Positions 34,801 to 47,308 of a stretch of 64,000 bases of DNA are shown here, one piece after another (within the stretch, counting starts at the first letter, position 1; every line of letters begins with the position of its first letter). Position numbers and translations under genes: made by a program. The stretch spans positions 28,237,752 to 28,301,751 of the forward strand of contig CM025853.1 of assembly GCA_003952965.2 (NCBI GenBank), in the 5' to 3' direction. The notes beneath the pieces were generated by a model. It was given only the letters and a program-made list of their open reading frames with translations. It was not told where the DNA came from and did not search any database. Source of the DNA: Morella rubra. Taxonomy: Eukaryota; Streptophyta; Magnoliopsida; Fagales; Myricaceae.

Positions 34801-35866
34801 TGCCTTCCAATACTACTCATGTGATGCCTAGGTTTCAACCTTAAATAAACCATATTACATCAGAATAAGTAACACGACCGAATTGTACGTGTTTCGTGAC
34901 AGGTACGAGGATAAGACTGAATGGGGTGATCGCGTGGGTTGGATTTATGGTTCGGTCACAGAAGATGTTGTGACAGGATACCGAATGCACAACCGTGGGT
35001 GGCGCTCTGTATACTGCATAACCAAGCGTGATGCGTTCCGTGGGTCAGCTCCAATTAACCTTACCGATAGACTCCACCAGGTGCTCCGTTGGGCCACGGG
35101 TTCTGTTGAGATTTTCTTCTCCAGAAACAATCCCGTGCTGGGTTCGAAGCGCCTCATGTTTCTCCAACGTATGGCTTACCTTAATGTGGGAATTTATCCC
35201 TTCACCTCCATATTCCTTATTGTCTATTGCTTCCTCCCTGCACTCTCACTCATTTCCGGCAACTTCATCGTGAAAACTCTAAGCGTGTCCTACTTAATCT
35301 ACCTGCTGACTATAACGTTATGCATCGTGGCGCTGGCCATCCTGGAAGTAAAATGGTCCGGTATAGGATTGGAAGAATGGTGGAGGAATGAACAGTTTTG
35401 GCTCATTTCTGGAACCAGCGCTCACTTGGCCGCGGTGGTGCAAGGCCTACTCAAAGTGATAGCGGGGATTGAAATATCCTTCACGTTGACTTCAAAATCT
35501 GCAGGAGAAGATGTTGACGACATATACGCAGACTTGTACCTTGTGAAGTGGTCTTCGCTGATGATTCCACCAATTGTTATCGCAATGGTAAATATAATCT
35601 CCATTGGCATTGCATGTGCGAGGACGATTTATAGCACGGTCCCTCAGTGGAGTAAGTTTGTTGGTGGAGCATTCTTTAGCTTCTGGGTGTTGGCTCACAT
35701 GTATCCTTTTGCCAAAGGGTTGATGGGGAGAAGAGGGAAGACACCGACGATTGTGTTTGTTTGGTCAGGTCTCATTGCAATCACTCTGTCTTTGCTTTGG
35801 ATTGCCATTAGCCCACCGAAGGCAAGCTCAACAGAAGCTAGTGGTGGAGGGTTTCAATTCCCTTGA
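31818..35866 (+). CDS. CSLD: Cellulose synthase-like D glycosyltransferase (CSLD1/CSLD4-like)
   Basis: Processive GT2 enzyme making beta-1,4-glucan in tip-growing or dividing cells. Six exons join in phase: 31818-32278, 32424-32819, 32963-33767, 33961-34365, 34457-34797 and 34903-35866. They give 1123 residues, normal for CSLD. The N-terminus ([31 protein letters not shown]) is most like the pollen-type CSLD1/CSLD4. A RING-like zinc finger has paired cysteines at 130/135, 151/153, 158/161 and 172/175. Two helices near 287-330 precede the cytosolic catalytic domain. Catalytic motifs are DDG at 410-412, DCD at 626-628, TED at 822-824 and QVLRW at 862-866. The C-terminal helices follow, ending GGGFQFP. 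The variable region after [11 protein letters not shown] is shorter than in most CSLDs. Pieces of a dead tandem copy lie upstream. Intact and presumably functional. Confidence 0.98.
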
Positions 35867-37861
35867 AGGAAAAATGAGATGCCTTTTAACCCTCCTTTGG
35901 ACACAGAGCTACAGGAACAAGCTGAAGCTGTATGATTTGGAAGTGGCTTTAAAATTTTGGTGCATGTTTTGCATACATGCAAGGAGAATGGAATCACGCG
36001 TGTTTTCATTTGCAAGGAGAATGGAACCAGAAAAAGTATTCCTGGTTGTGGCCAATAAGACCTCAGCCTTCCCTGACCAGGATCGTTAATCTCGCACCTG
36101 TATAATCTAAATAGTCTTCTGTGTGTATTTGTTTCGAATATGTGACATGAATTTATTTTATTTGTTTATAAGACGAGACTGGTTGTGTTGAATAGCGGAT
36201 ATACGTCGACAGATAACCGCGTATTCTGTATGCCACGGAACTCAGATAATTCAGAAAAGGACAACCGTTGTGATTTGGGATTTGTCTTCTTTACGATTTG
36301 GGTTCCGACGAACGAAACGTGAAAATTTTGCGTTAAGCTAGCCACAAGTTGTGCTGCAGCCTAATGTGGCAGGAGAGGTATATACCAATCTGGTCCACAT
36401 ATAGACTCCATGGAAGACGCAAGCAATAGTCTGCGGCTTCATTCTCCTCAGGCGTCTTGGCTTGTGTCCCCACAATATAGAGTACTCTAATAAACGAATC
36501 AGAGAAAGGAAATTTGCAATTCAATTTTTGTGCAGTGTATGTAATTGCTATGCCAAGCAATAGACAAGCCCAGTCCTTTAGCCAATTAGGCACGGAATTT
36601 AGGTTCACATGGAACCAATTTACTTGATCGCTGTTCTCCAGGTGTATAGATTTTCACTTACCCAAAAAACAGAACAAATAAATGTTGAACTTATCCATAA
36701 AAGGTGTATAGATTTTCTTGTACCTTCATCCAAATGCCAATCGAGGGAGATAGACAGTAGAGCATCTAATTAAGCAAACACTGAGAGATTTTGGTCTGGT
36801 AATTACCCGTTTATGTAATACGGAAAATTGTATAAACATCAAAATTAATCGAAATGCGGGTAAATCGGTTGGGATACCTAATTTAAAAAAGAAAATTAAA
36901 CCAACTTGAAATGAAGCTGTCACTATCGTCATGCTGTGAATGGTCCATATTCAACCAGCAGAGAGGCCCCTGCAAACTATTACTATTGGGGGGCATTGAC
37001 CAGAGCCTTGCAGCTAGCAAAAATTTCTGGACCTTGGCGTAGAGGAAACAAATAGCTTAGTTTGGAAGCTCTACAATTGGGACGAGTATGCCTTAAAACG
37101 TCTATCATGTCCTACATTATAATTGAACATTTTAAGGTTACTTTCTTGTCCAGTCTTTTAATTGAATGGTTTTTGATGTCATCTACTCCAGACACAACTT
37201 ACTCGATTATATTAAACTAAGTAAAAAAAAAAAAAGGGAGATTATTTAATTCATTTAAAAATATTAAAAATACGAGTCGTCTTAGAAACTTTATAGATTT
37301 TATTGAACTTTTTGTTACGATGTGTCCCGAACAACCTATTCCCTGATATGGAGAATCAGAGTCTCATACATTAAAAAACCTCAAGTGCCCTGAATTGAAT
37401 CCAGTTGTCAAATAATGGAGCATCATATTCGTGTTGAACCAGTCATCGAAATATCTAAACAAGCTTATAGTATCCGTCCTACATAGGCCTATGGAGGGAA
37501 GTGGCCATTGACCCTTGGGGGCTTGGCTTCAAAAGCTCGAAACGCAAACCACCAAAAGGGGAATCCTCTTTTCAGAAGGGGCAAATAGGTATTCATGTTG
37601 GATGAAACACATCCTCCGGATGAGACAGATGAGAAAAATAGGATATTATGGAGCGAGTTTCTAGTGGAACTCAACAAACGGCATTACCGGTAACAGTAAA
37701 TTTTGAAAAGTCCAAGCGACCGCAGCATCAGCCGAAGAAATAAATTCGCCGCTAAGTTTTTGCGTAGACGCTTTCGTTCATTCCCAACCATCCAATCGTT
37801 CACAAAAAAGCACCACTTTTTACGTACCACCCAGATACAGATTCTCCACTACAATCCATCC
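35867..37861. other. CSLD 3' flank and intergenic sequence
   Basis: Bases 35867 to about 36545 are the flank that is duplicated upstream at 26490-26584 and 30111-30806. From there to 37861 I see no gene, repeat family or RNA; open frames are short and unlike known proteins. Confidence 0.5.
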
Positions 37862-37934
37862 CTCTCCTCTCCACTCTCGCTCGCTCTCTCTAGCTCTCTC
37901 TAGCTCTCGCTCTCTCTCTCTCTCTCTCTCTCTT
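37862..37934 (+). repeat. CT-rich tract upstream of PP2C40
   Basis: An imperfect (CT)n run with ctag interruptions, about 70 bases long, lies just upstream of the likely TATA box of the phosphatase gene. Such pyrimidine tracts are common near plant transcription starts. Confidence 0.7.
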
Positions 37935-38028
37935 TGAGGTCTGCGGAAGCTTGTGTTTTTTGCTTTTAGCTTTTCAAAGTCACAGCCCACACTCCCTCTT
38001 CAATACACGCCGTCGCTTTCTGTCTCTC

Positions 38029-38036
38029 TATATATA
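38029..38036 (+). promoter_or_regulatory. Candidate TATA box of PP2C40
   Basis: TATATATA lies about 90 bases before the donor of the leader intron. If it is the TATA box, the first exon is short and non-coding. Alternatively it lies within the leader. Confidence 0.35.
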
Positions 38037-39245
38037 CAAAGTCTTAGTGTTCATATTGGCCCGCATTTCGTGTTTTCCGTTGCCTCTCTTCTGGGCACTC
38101 GGTGCCTTCGCTCAGGATCAACAAGGTGAGCTGGGTTTTGATTTTCAAGTCTGCTTGTTCTGTTTTCGGATGATAGTAGGCACTTGTTCTTTTGTTTTTT
38201 TTTTTTATGTACTTCGATTGAGTTCTTGGATATTTCCTATTTTGTTGGTGGTTTATATATGTTTGTTTGGAAATAGTCGGCCAGATGAGTAGAAATGTAG
38301 CCAAGTAAACGTTTTTATGTAGTGCATACGATGAAAACAAACTCATGAGGGATTGCTTCTTGGTCTGACAGTTTTATTATTTATTTCCTTTCTCTATCTC
38401 TGAAGTCCAAATTTCTGGTTGATTAGCTTTTCGAATCTCTAATTTATCTCGTGAATCTTACTTGCGGGGCCAATAAATCTGGCACTCCCGACTGAATTAT
38501 GCGATCTTCGTTTGTGTGTGCTTCTGAGAGAGTAAGAGAGGTCCGTAATAAATTCTTGATTATAAACAGATTCAAATATAGTCCCCTAGCGTCACTGTCT
38601 CTCATTTTGTTTGTTGTTTTTATTTTCAAGGTAAAAAGTTGGAGAGCTTTGTTTTGTTTTAGCCAGGAAGAAGGAAAATTCCTTGGAGACCCAGAAATAC
38701 TATTTAATAAAAGAAACCAATATGTCCTCTCTCTCTCTGTTAAATGAGCAGAACATACAGAAAAACTTCTTTTGTAAAGTTAGATTTTGAAGCACCGTGT
38801 TGACAAATTTTCTAGTTCTATTTATATATGTTTAGTTGAAGAATAATGCATTCGACATCCATATGATCTTTCTTGTAAGGTAGAGCAATTTAGTAGGTTT
38901 GGGCAGTTCTACTTGGGTATTTCCCAAGCAATTGAAGCACCGATGCACAAAAATCATTTGTAGTGGTTAAGAGCCATTCCTTTCCCTTCGTCTTCTTAGA
39001 ATCTATCTAACAATTAATTTTGGTTCCTAAGATGTGCTTGATTATTCACGTTCATGGAATCCTGCTAAATAGGTAATAACATTCAAAGGTTTAGGTTTTG
39101 TCTACGTTGAACTGTTTCTTCTGGATGTAGGCAATATAGTGTGTTTAATGGTTATATAGATCTGACTTTTATAGTAGTGATTCTATTTTTTACTTTTCTA
39201 AAATGCTAACAAGGGAGTTTGTCTTTACTCTTGCAGCCATAAATC

Positions 39246-42218
39246 ATGTGGGGAGAAACTAGGATTAACCCCAAAGGAGAACTTAAAGTAAGTTTTGGCT
39301 ATCAATGCAGTGGCAACAGAGGTAGCTCTTTTGAGGTTTCCAATGGTTATGAAATCCTACCTGAAGTTCAAACGACCAGCAGTTTCTCCTGCTTGTCCGG
39401 TGCTGGCTTGAGTGCCAATGCCACATTGGCAAACACAAATATTTGCAAGGGTTTGATAGGAGCAGAAATACTTCCTAGTTTGGACTCCCCTAATTCCTTT
39501 CGTAAGGTTCCCTCTTCACCTGCCCTTTCAAGGTTAGATATATTATCATCTTCTCTTCAGGGTACCATGTCAAACTTAAGTTGCAGCCCTTCGCCTCCCA
39601 GTGATCACGAATCTTATCTGTTCAAACCAATGAGTGCTCCTTCAAGAAGTGAAGGTTTCCTCAAAGCTATGGAATTTCAAGTGGCTGGTGGGGCTGCTGG
39701 TGAAGATAGGGTTCAAGCTGTTTGTTCTGAGGAAAATGGGTGGCTCTTTTGTGCAATCTATGATGGCTTTAATGGAAGAGATGCAGCTGATTTTCTTGCT
39801 GGTACATTGTATGAGACCATCATATTTTACTTTAGTTTATTAGGCTGTGAGTCAAGGAAGGAACTCTCAAGAGCTGAGGATGGTTTGTATTTGGATGGGT
39901 CCTTCCAATATACACTAGATGATACCAATACTGTCGACGAGGTGAAGTTTCCGTCCATAAAACGTAGTATCCAGGATTCATATTTTAATGATATCAACAA
40001 GCATGGCTTGTCTGGTAAAATAGAATTGTCCTCTGACTCATTTCGGCAAGGGGTACTTGATAGCTTTCTTCGTGCTCTTAGTCACGCAGAGAATGAATTT
40101 CTATACATGGTTGAGCAGGAAATGGAGGATCGTCCTGATTTGGTTTCAGTAGGATCTTGTGTCTTAGTTGTGCTTCTTCATGGGAACGATTTGTATACAC
40201 TAAATTTAGGTGACAGCAGAGCTGTATTGGCTACAACTGGTGAAAGCGAGGACATGTGTTCGAATGAGAGACTAAAAGCTATCCAGCTCACTGATAGCCA
40301 CACTGTCGACAATGAAGTAGAAAAAACTAAACTTCAATGTGAGCATCCTGATGACCCAATGACCGTTATAGCTGGGAAAGTGAAAGGAAAATTGAAGGTC
40401 ACTCGTGCTTTTGGAGTTGGTTACTTAAAAAAGGTGGGTGTTCCTTATTTTCTCTCTCTCTCTCTCTCTCTCTCTGGTTGAAAGCTAGTGTTATTGGACT
40501 TGGGTTTGGCTACTTAATCAGCTTAAGAATAATCTTGTTCACATCTTAGTTCATAGGGATGTCTTCAGATGTGAATGTTACAGGGCTAAATATTTGAAGC
40601 CATGCTTTTTGGGAAAAATTTGGTTGGGGGGGGGGGGGGGAGGGGGGTGTGTGTGTGTTGTGTTGTTCTTGTTTGTGGTGGGATCTCATGATGGCCAACT
40701 CAAGGGATCCATGACATGATTACTGCCAAGTGATCAAGGGATCCATAATACAGAAAGTTTTGTGTTCCTTAATGACGCTATGCAGTTCCACAAGAGACCC
40801 AAGCTACAAGCTGCTTGGATTCTACTGGAGTCCGTTACTCGAGTTATACATGGAGAGTTCTCTCTGACATAGCCAAAATGTTTACTCTCTCTGGAATGCT
40901 CAAATGTCTCTCTAATTTTATCTGCTGTGACGTTTTCTAAGTAGGAAGAAATTTGATTATTCTTGGCCTTGCTCATATGCCAATTGGACAAATTTCTGTA
41001 GCCTAATGTTTTCTGCAAGTGGAAAGACCAAGAAAGACAGGAAGTATTCCTATATAAGTTTTGGCATGAAAAATTTCATGCTAGAACTGAGGGATACCAG
41101 ACACGATGCTTGTATTTTGTAATGTCAATCCATTTGTGCTCACAGAAATACACTTTTCTGCTTCATGAGGAAATTAATGATTCTTTTGCTTTGTTTGTAA
41201 TTCCAGAAGAAATTAAATGATGCATTGATGGGTATTCTTCGAGTTCGGAACCTTATAAGCCCTCCGTATGTATCCACTCAGCCGTCCCTGAATGTGCGCA
41301 GAATTTCAAAGTCTGACCATTTTGTCATAGTTGGGAGTGATGGTTTGTTTGACTTCTTCAGCAATGATGAGGCAGTAAAGCTTGTCCATTCTTATATCTT
41401 GAGCAACCCTACTGGTGATCCAGCAAAGTTTCTATTGGAGCAGCTAGTAGAGAGAGCAGCCAACTGTGCAGGTAAACAAACCTTTAGATAACGTTTTGTG
41501 AAAACATCATCTCGAGATATAAAAGATATTTCACTTGTCAATTTAGTCACTTAGAATTAAGGGTTGCAATAGAACCCTTAGATTTTACTTATGATTTGTT
41601 TCCTTGAAAAGTCCTGCGATCTGCGCAGTTTATTCTGTAGCCCATTTGACATTGTGCAAAGTAACTGGATTAAAATAGCAGGTTGTCTTTCTTAAAAAGT
41701 TATGTGATCTTTCTGAACATTAAATGTAAATTATGTATTGTCAAGAGATGATGCCTACAATAATGGTATCTATTAGCCACTTAAAAGCAAAAGCAAGTGG
41801 AAGCCATTGAATCAGCAAAATTAGGAGCTGAACCTATAAGACAGTAGTAATTGCAATTCCTGCAGACACAGAACCCTGCGGCTGTACGATAGGAAAATTA
41901 GCGTATTAGGGTAGTGACTAGAAGTATCTATCAATACAGACAATACTCTGAAATAAGCATTGATGGGCACAATATCAGTCTTTGTAGGTTTTTTTTTTTT
42001 TTTTTTCTGTCACAGGAACTACGTTTGTAGTATTATCTCCGCCCACCAAAAAAAAAAAAAAAGGGCTAAGCATTAATCTGACTTTTGCAGGTTTCAGTAT
42101 GGAAGAACTAATGAATGTTCCAGCCGGTAGGAGGAGAAAATATCATGATGATGTAACTGTAATAGTGATCATCCTCGGAACAAACCAGCGCACCTCAAAG
42201 GCATCAACTTGTGCGTAA
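39246..42218 (+). CDS. PP2C40: Protein phosphatase 2C 40-like
   Basis: Metal-dependent Ser/Thr phosphatase of the plant PP2C superfamily, matching Arabidopsis PP2C40 along its length. Coding exons 39246-40433, 41207-41471 and 42091-42218 join in phase to 526 residues. A leader intron runs from 38126 to 39236. A serine-rich N-terminal half (TSSFSCLSGAGLSANATLAN, KVPSSPALSRLDIL) precedes the catalytic domain, which begins GGAAGEDRVQAV at 148-159. Metal-site motifs are ED at 153-154, YDGFNG at 172-177, GDSRAVL at 322-328, SDGLFDFF at 440-447 and HDDV at 503-506. The usual DGHGG is DGFNG, as in the POL/PLL-like plant group, and the acidic residues are kept, so activity is plausible. A linker of about 70 residues (198-267) is longer than in Arabidopsis. 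Intron 1 holds a (TC)n run at 40451-40475 and a G-run. Confidence 0.96.
40626..40647 (+). repeat. G-run in PP2C40 intron
   Basis: Fifteen G, one A, then six G, followed by tgtgtgtgtgt, form a strong potential G-quadruplex on the coding strand of the intron. The exact length may be affected by sequencing error. Confidence 0.8.
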
Positions 42219-44422
42219 GTTTTTAAGTGGCCGTGTCTTGTCTTGCAACACTATGTGTAGAAATTCTACCGTACAGTTGTAATTGTATATCAGAAACACT
42301 TATTTCTGACTTGTAGAGAAGTTCAATTTCACTGTATTCTTGTTTGACACTCACAGATTGCGTGAGTGCATTGTCACTGTTTAAGTAAGGCCGTCATTAT
42401 TTCCTGTAAATTCAGTTATGAACCTAGGGGGCTGCTAGATTCGTGTTGAAATGTGCTCTAAATTAAAGCCAATGGTTAAACTGGCGAAGGATAAAGGGCT
42501 GCTGCTGAAGATTGGAATTTATCTCACACCGAACAGGACCCACAGAAGAGGTTATTTGAGACTTAGGAATGAAACTTCCATTAAACTAGTGTGTGGAGGA
42601 AATGTAGAGAAGTATTGCCTGCAAACTGGTAAAGTTTCTCTTATGGAGCAATAAATCCCATTAGACAAACAGAAGCTAAATGTGCGATGTTGCTGCTTTT
42701 GCTTAAGAATCTCTTCTCCCCCCAAACGAGTGGTTCTGAAATCTTAGAGCGACCTTGCCTTTTTATATCAAAATAATCCCACTTGTTTCTCCTTAAGATC
42801 TTCTTCATAGCTTCTTGACCCTTAGGCTTGTGAGTTGTGACAGCGGAGCCACTGTTGACAGACAATTTCATGTTCTCTTGGCGCTTTCTGCACCTGGTTT
42901 GGGTGGTTTTCACAAGATTTCAAGTCCACTTCATGCATGGTCAGGCTATGTGCTTGGGAATCTTTATTTCTTTTTATTTGTTCAAAATTGTTGGAATTCC
43001 TGTGATCGTTGCGTCTTTGTTATATGATAAATGGGACTGCCTTTCACACAATGGTGTTGTCCACTCCACTAGTAGGGTGGCCCACGAATCCCATGAGAGA
43101 GAGAGAGAGAAGAGGAAAAGGAAAGAATGGCCCATGAAACCAAATTTGCAGTTGCCAAATGGGCGGCCTTTATTGAATAATGAGCACTAGCAGACAAAAA
43201 GTGATCTTTCATAGATAGCATCAATCATATCATACTATAAGGGGGGTCCTTTGTACAATCATATCATATTATATTCTCTCCTAGACAATTTTGTCTCATC
43301 TACTATAGACGCTTGATTTCAACTAGTAGACTAGTTATAAACTCTATATTTCATAAAATGGAATATATATAAATTTAATTAATTACAATTACATAATACA
43401 TACACCAAAGCAAAAACAAAAACCCTCGTAAGGTTGTCTTTTGGCCTGAGCCTCGGAATGTCAAATGGTGTGGATCATTGGGTTGACCACACCCACCCCA
43501 TGGAATCAAATGATACTCTGCTCCAATGGCATGAAGAGGAATACCACCCTCTTGCGAGTATTCTGTTCCAAAGAAAGCTGAACCAAAGGATAAAATATTC
43601 TTGTGTTTGACCATAAGAGAGGATATTGTACTATGCTCCAAATCTTGATTTTAACTTCGTTGGGGCAGTTGAGCCGCAATTACTACTTCTAATTAATTAG
43701 TGTCAGAAAAGTACTATTCAAATCTTTTATAGCATTCGAAATTGCTTGCACTCATCGAGCTTGTTTTAAGAGCACTTGCAAAGAGTAGCATTATAGAACT
43801 CTAACAAATTTAATGTGTTTTAGATAGCTGGTGACGCTGTATTTACTTCTTCTCAAAGTTCAATTCTTTGAGTAGCCTAATCTTTGACGAATAGATATTT
43901 CCTCTCTTTCTCCTTCCAAACATATTGAAACCCACTCTATATTCAGGGGGGTTTTGGCTGCAGCTAAACACGAGCGAGAGCTAGATTCAGGGGGTCTTGA
44001 CCTATTCTCGTAGAGGTACAAGTTGCTGTGAGCTCTGATATGGAACACAAAACTCTTTTTCTAATCCTGCTTTGGAAGAAGAAAATGGCAGTCTCCGAGC
44101 ACACAAAAATTCCGCTTGGTTGACATAACACCAAGGATAAAGATTTCAAATGTACTTCAAAGTTCTAAACTATACTGCAAAGCGCAAATAACGACAAACT
44201 GGGAGATTTCAGCTTTCATTTTAGAAGCAACAAACCCTAACGAGTTTCAAATTACGAACATCCTAGAGTTGAATGCACTACCGGACACCCAGTTGAGCCC
44301 AAAATACAGGTGCCGTGTCCCTTTTGCTTGTACTCGAATCAACTCTGTCCTTAATTAGAACCCCAAAATAGTACACAGCCAAGTGCGACACTGCCCCCCG
44401 TCCAATCCCACGAGTCAGGCAA
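42219..44422. other. Intergenic between PP2C40 and HIPP (tail to tail)
   Basis: Both neighbours end here, so the edges are 3' UTRs. Open frames at 42451-42654 and 43375-43641 match nothing I know. No repeat or RNA gene is evident. Confidence 0.5.
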
Positions 44423-45733
44423 TCACATGACGGAGCACCCGTTGGGGTTTTCATCACTGAAAATCTGGAAGGAATCCAGCGGTGTTGCCCGAAGTGGATA
44501 CATGTCTTGATGGGTACCCTGATACGTGTACGGTGATGATGTAACATAGTAGGAGGGACCAAAATTTTGGATAGGATTTATCCTGTTGCAACTTGCGACA
44601 AAGAACGGATTGGGGAAATTTCCCTGCGGATGCTGATATGATTGCTGGCGTGGAGGGCTGAGATTCATCGGCGCTGCACCACCGTGATTCATACCCAGAT
44701 TATGAATTTGAGATCTTGTGCATGCAATTGCAGGCGTCCCGGAAAATGGCTCGCCCGAACCACGGTTTCCGTTGCTACCCTTTTGCCCTTTCCTTTTTTT
44801 CTTTTTACCGCCACTTTTTGCAGCAGCAACTCTACTTTCACTGCCCTTGTGATCCCCATCCGGCGACTCCTCACGGGCTGGAGAATTTTCCGGCAACTTC
44901 CCGCCACTTTCGCTTCCACTGTTTTTAAAAGAGCTATGCTTCTCTTCAACTGTCTTCCCATCTTTTTGGTCTTTGAGACTTGTGCCGCTTTCTGGGTCAC
45001 TATCTTTGTCCTTGGTCTTTGCTCTCCCGGACTTTTTCTCTTTTCCGGAGAGATTTTCCGGCCAAATCTCTGCGTGTTTTCCTGTTTTAACCAGCTTCTT
45101 AATCAGGGTCTCAACTGTGACGTTTCCAGTCACTGTAACTTTGTGCTGCTGCGAATCGAAGGTTGTGGTAAAAACACCTGCAAAATACAGAAGAACATAA
45201 AAAGAAGTGCAGTATAACAAGGAACTCATGAATTTTTTTTTCTCTCCCAGATTATAAGCTTCTAACTTGTTTGATGAGAATGTTAAGCCAAAGAACAATG
45301 AAACTTAAAGTTGAAGACAATGTCTTATGTATGTTGTGTTTCATAAAAAAAGACGAACTTGCCTGAACTAAGTTTGACAGTTCTATTCAGCTGAGTTAAG
45401 TTTAATAGGTTTTACTTTCCTCATGTGTTCCCCGCAAAGAAAAGGAAAGGTATTTAAATGTTTAGGAACTCTTTCCTTTCTGCATTTTCTCAGCAGCTAA
45501 ATAACAAAAGGGCTATCGTATTTTTGGGTAAGTACCGTCGATGCTCTGTAGAACTTTCTTGACTTTCCTCTTACAACCTTCACAGTGGAGAGAAACTTTC
45601 AATACCCATGTCTGAAAAACAGAGCAAATGAGCTTCGAAATGCCAAAATAACTATAGAAAGAAGCTAGCGGGAATATGGATATACCTGATATTTAAGTGG
45701 TTCTGAGGGCTCTTGAGCAGATTTTGAAGCCAT
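44423..45733 (-). CDS. HIPP: Heavy metal-associated isoprenylated plant protein (HIPP)
   Basis: HIPPs bind metal ions with an HMA domain and are anchored by a prenyl group; they act in metal handling and stress signalling. Three exons join in phase on the minus strand: 45733-45686, 45611-45536 and 45177-44423. They give 292 residues. The HMA domain covers about residues 17-85 and carries the metal-binding pair in HCEGCKRKVKKVLQSIDG (Cys 26 and 29). The domain ends IWPEN. A long hydrophilic Lys/Ser/Glu-rich linker follows, with a basic cluster KKKKRKGQK at 166-174 that could act as a nuclear signal. A Pro/Tyr/Gln-rich C-terminal part then ends in the prenylation box CSVM at 289-292. The layout fits the one-HMA HIPP32-37 type. 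The start chosen is the only ATG in phase before the HMA exon, giving MASKSAQEPSEPLKYQ. Confidence 0.95.
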
Positions 45734-47308
45734 TAGAGGCCGAGGAGGAAAAAGTTCGAGAGAATGAATGAAGCAGGTAAAGAAAGAGCAGTGGGAAGTT
45801 TTGAAGAGTTTCAAAGAGAGGAAGTAATGAATGGCGAAAGAAAATCTAGGGGAGAAATAAAGTCGAGCGTGTGCCTGTGTACTCAGAGGTACTGCAAGTA
45901 TATGTCCTCCATAGTGGGCAAAGATAACCATAAAAGTATAATGTGAAAATGACAAAAGAACACCTTTCCTGCCCATTTTTCCGGATGCATGTAGTGAAAC
46001 ATTAAACATGATTCTCTCTCTCTCTCTCTCTCTCTCTGCATTTATTGGTCCCGGTCTTTCTCTCTCCATTTCGGCACAAGAAGAAACAAGTTGAATACGT
46101 GGCTGTATTGTACCTACACCCCAACGAAATATCAACTCAAGAATACAACTTTTTAATCAACCAACCTCCCAAGCTACCCCCATTGAAATATGCTCTGTTT
46201 AAGTGGTGTTTGGAATGCTTGAGTGTGCGCCTAACTTAAACTCTCAGGTGACTCCCGCTGCCGCTTCAGCTAGCCGGCGAATTATTGTACATTTTCTTAG
46301 ACTAACAGCAGTTTGGAGATTTCAGGTCTTAAAATAGCACATTCCAAATTGATATTATTTTGAGGGGCTAAATGACAATAACTTCATTCAAGAGGATGAT
46401 ATTGCAGAAGATATGGTAATATCTTAATTTTACCTTGTTCCTAACGAGACCCCAGCACTACCTACATGTCACTTAAGTTTTTCCTTCATTATACATTTGT
46501 AGCGATTTGTGTCATTTACTCTAACGAATTTAGCGTACATATTAAATACAATTTATTTTGTGAATCTACTCGCGGGAGGGTTGTTCAGGTTCATCCGTCT
46601 TCCACTCAATAAAAAGCACGAGATTTGCTGTCTGCTTTTATATCTCAATGGGTTGAGCAATAAATGGCGTCCAAAGTTTTCACACGGAAGCTCCCATTTC
46701 AGCAGCGCCCTCCATTAACATTTCCTTGGTGCTTCAGAAGATGGTTGAAATGAGGAAGAGATTGACAGGACAAAAGACTAGACAACACTGTAAATTCATC
46801 CCATTTCATTCGCACCATAAATGAACGTTCTGTGGTAGATCTGGGGCAGATTTTGGATTTAATACTTGTGGGAACATATCTCCTGCAACTAAGCCACCAA
46901 CAAATCCTGCATTCTGACCACTTGGCCCAACCAGCGGCACCGCCCGCCGTATCAAGCATTATCAGAACTTCGGCCGGTAGGGTCGGCCCGTCATTGTCAT
47001 CTGGGTTGGCCGAGTCAATGTTTGTCGAATAAGGGCGCCAGAGAGATGAAATGCAAATAGAAAATAATAACAGAGAAAGATAAAAAAGAATTGGAAACGT
47101 GAATAGAAACGCATTTCACATTCCAAAACCAGGCAAAATTCCACGTTTGATTTAGATACGAGTTCTGTGTTGCGCTCAACAACGATGTTGTAACTTATTC
47201 CAACTTAAAGACACAATAAAACATCTGTGGTACAGATTCACGGAAGAATCCTGATCTCTCCTCTTGGGGCATGTCCTGTAAGTCATGCACGCTCCAGTGT
47301 CACCCCAT
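45734..47308. other. Intergenic: HIPP promoter side and coiled-coil gene 3' flank
   Basis: A (TC)n tract at 46013-46037 lies about 280 bases upstream of the HIPP ATG. No gene is supported between there and 47308. The right end is the 3' flank of the coiled-coil protein gene. Confidence 0.5.

Noticed and set aside
7869-35866. XXT, RALF and CSLD as a cell-wall gene cluster
   Set aside because: They are tens of kilobases apart, on different strands, from large families, and mixed with unrelated genes. Coincidence is the simplest explanation.
44642-45217. 191-codon open frame antisense to HIPP
   Set aside because: It is the complement of the well-supported HIPP third exon and runs across its splice site. 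A shadow frame.
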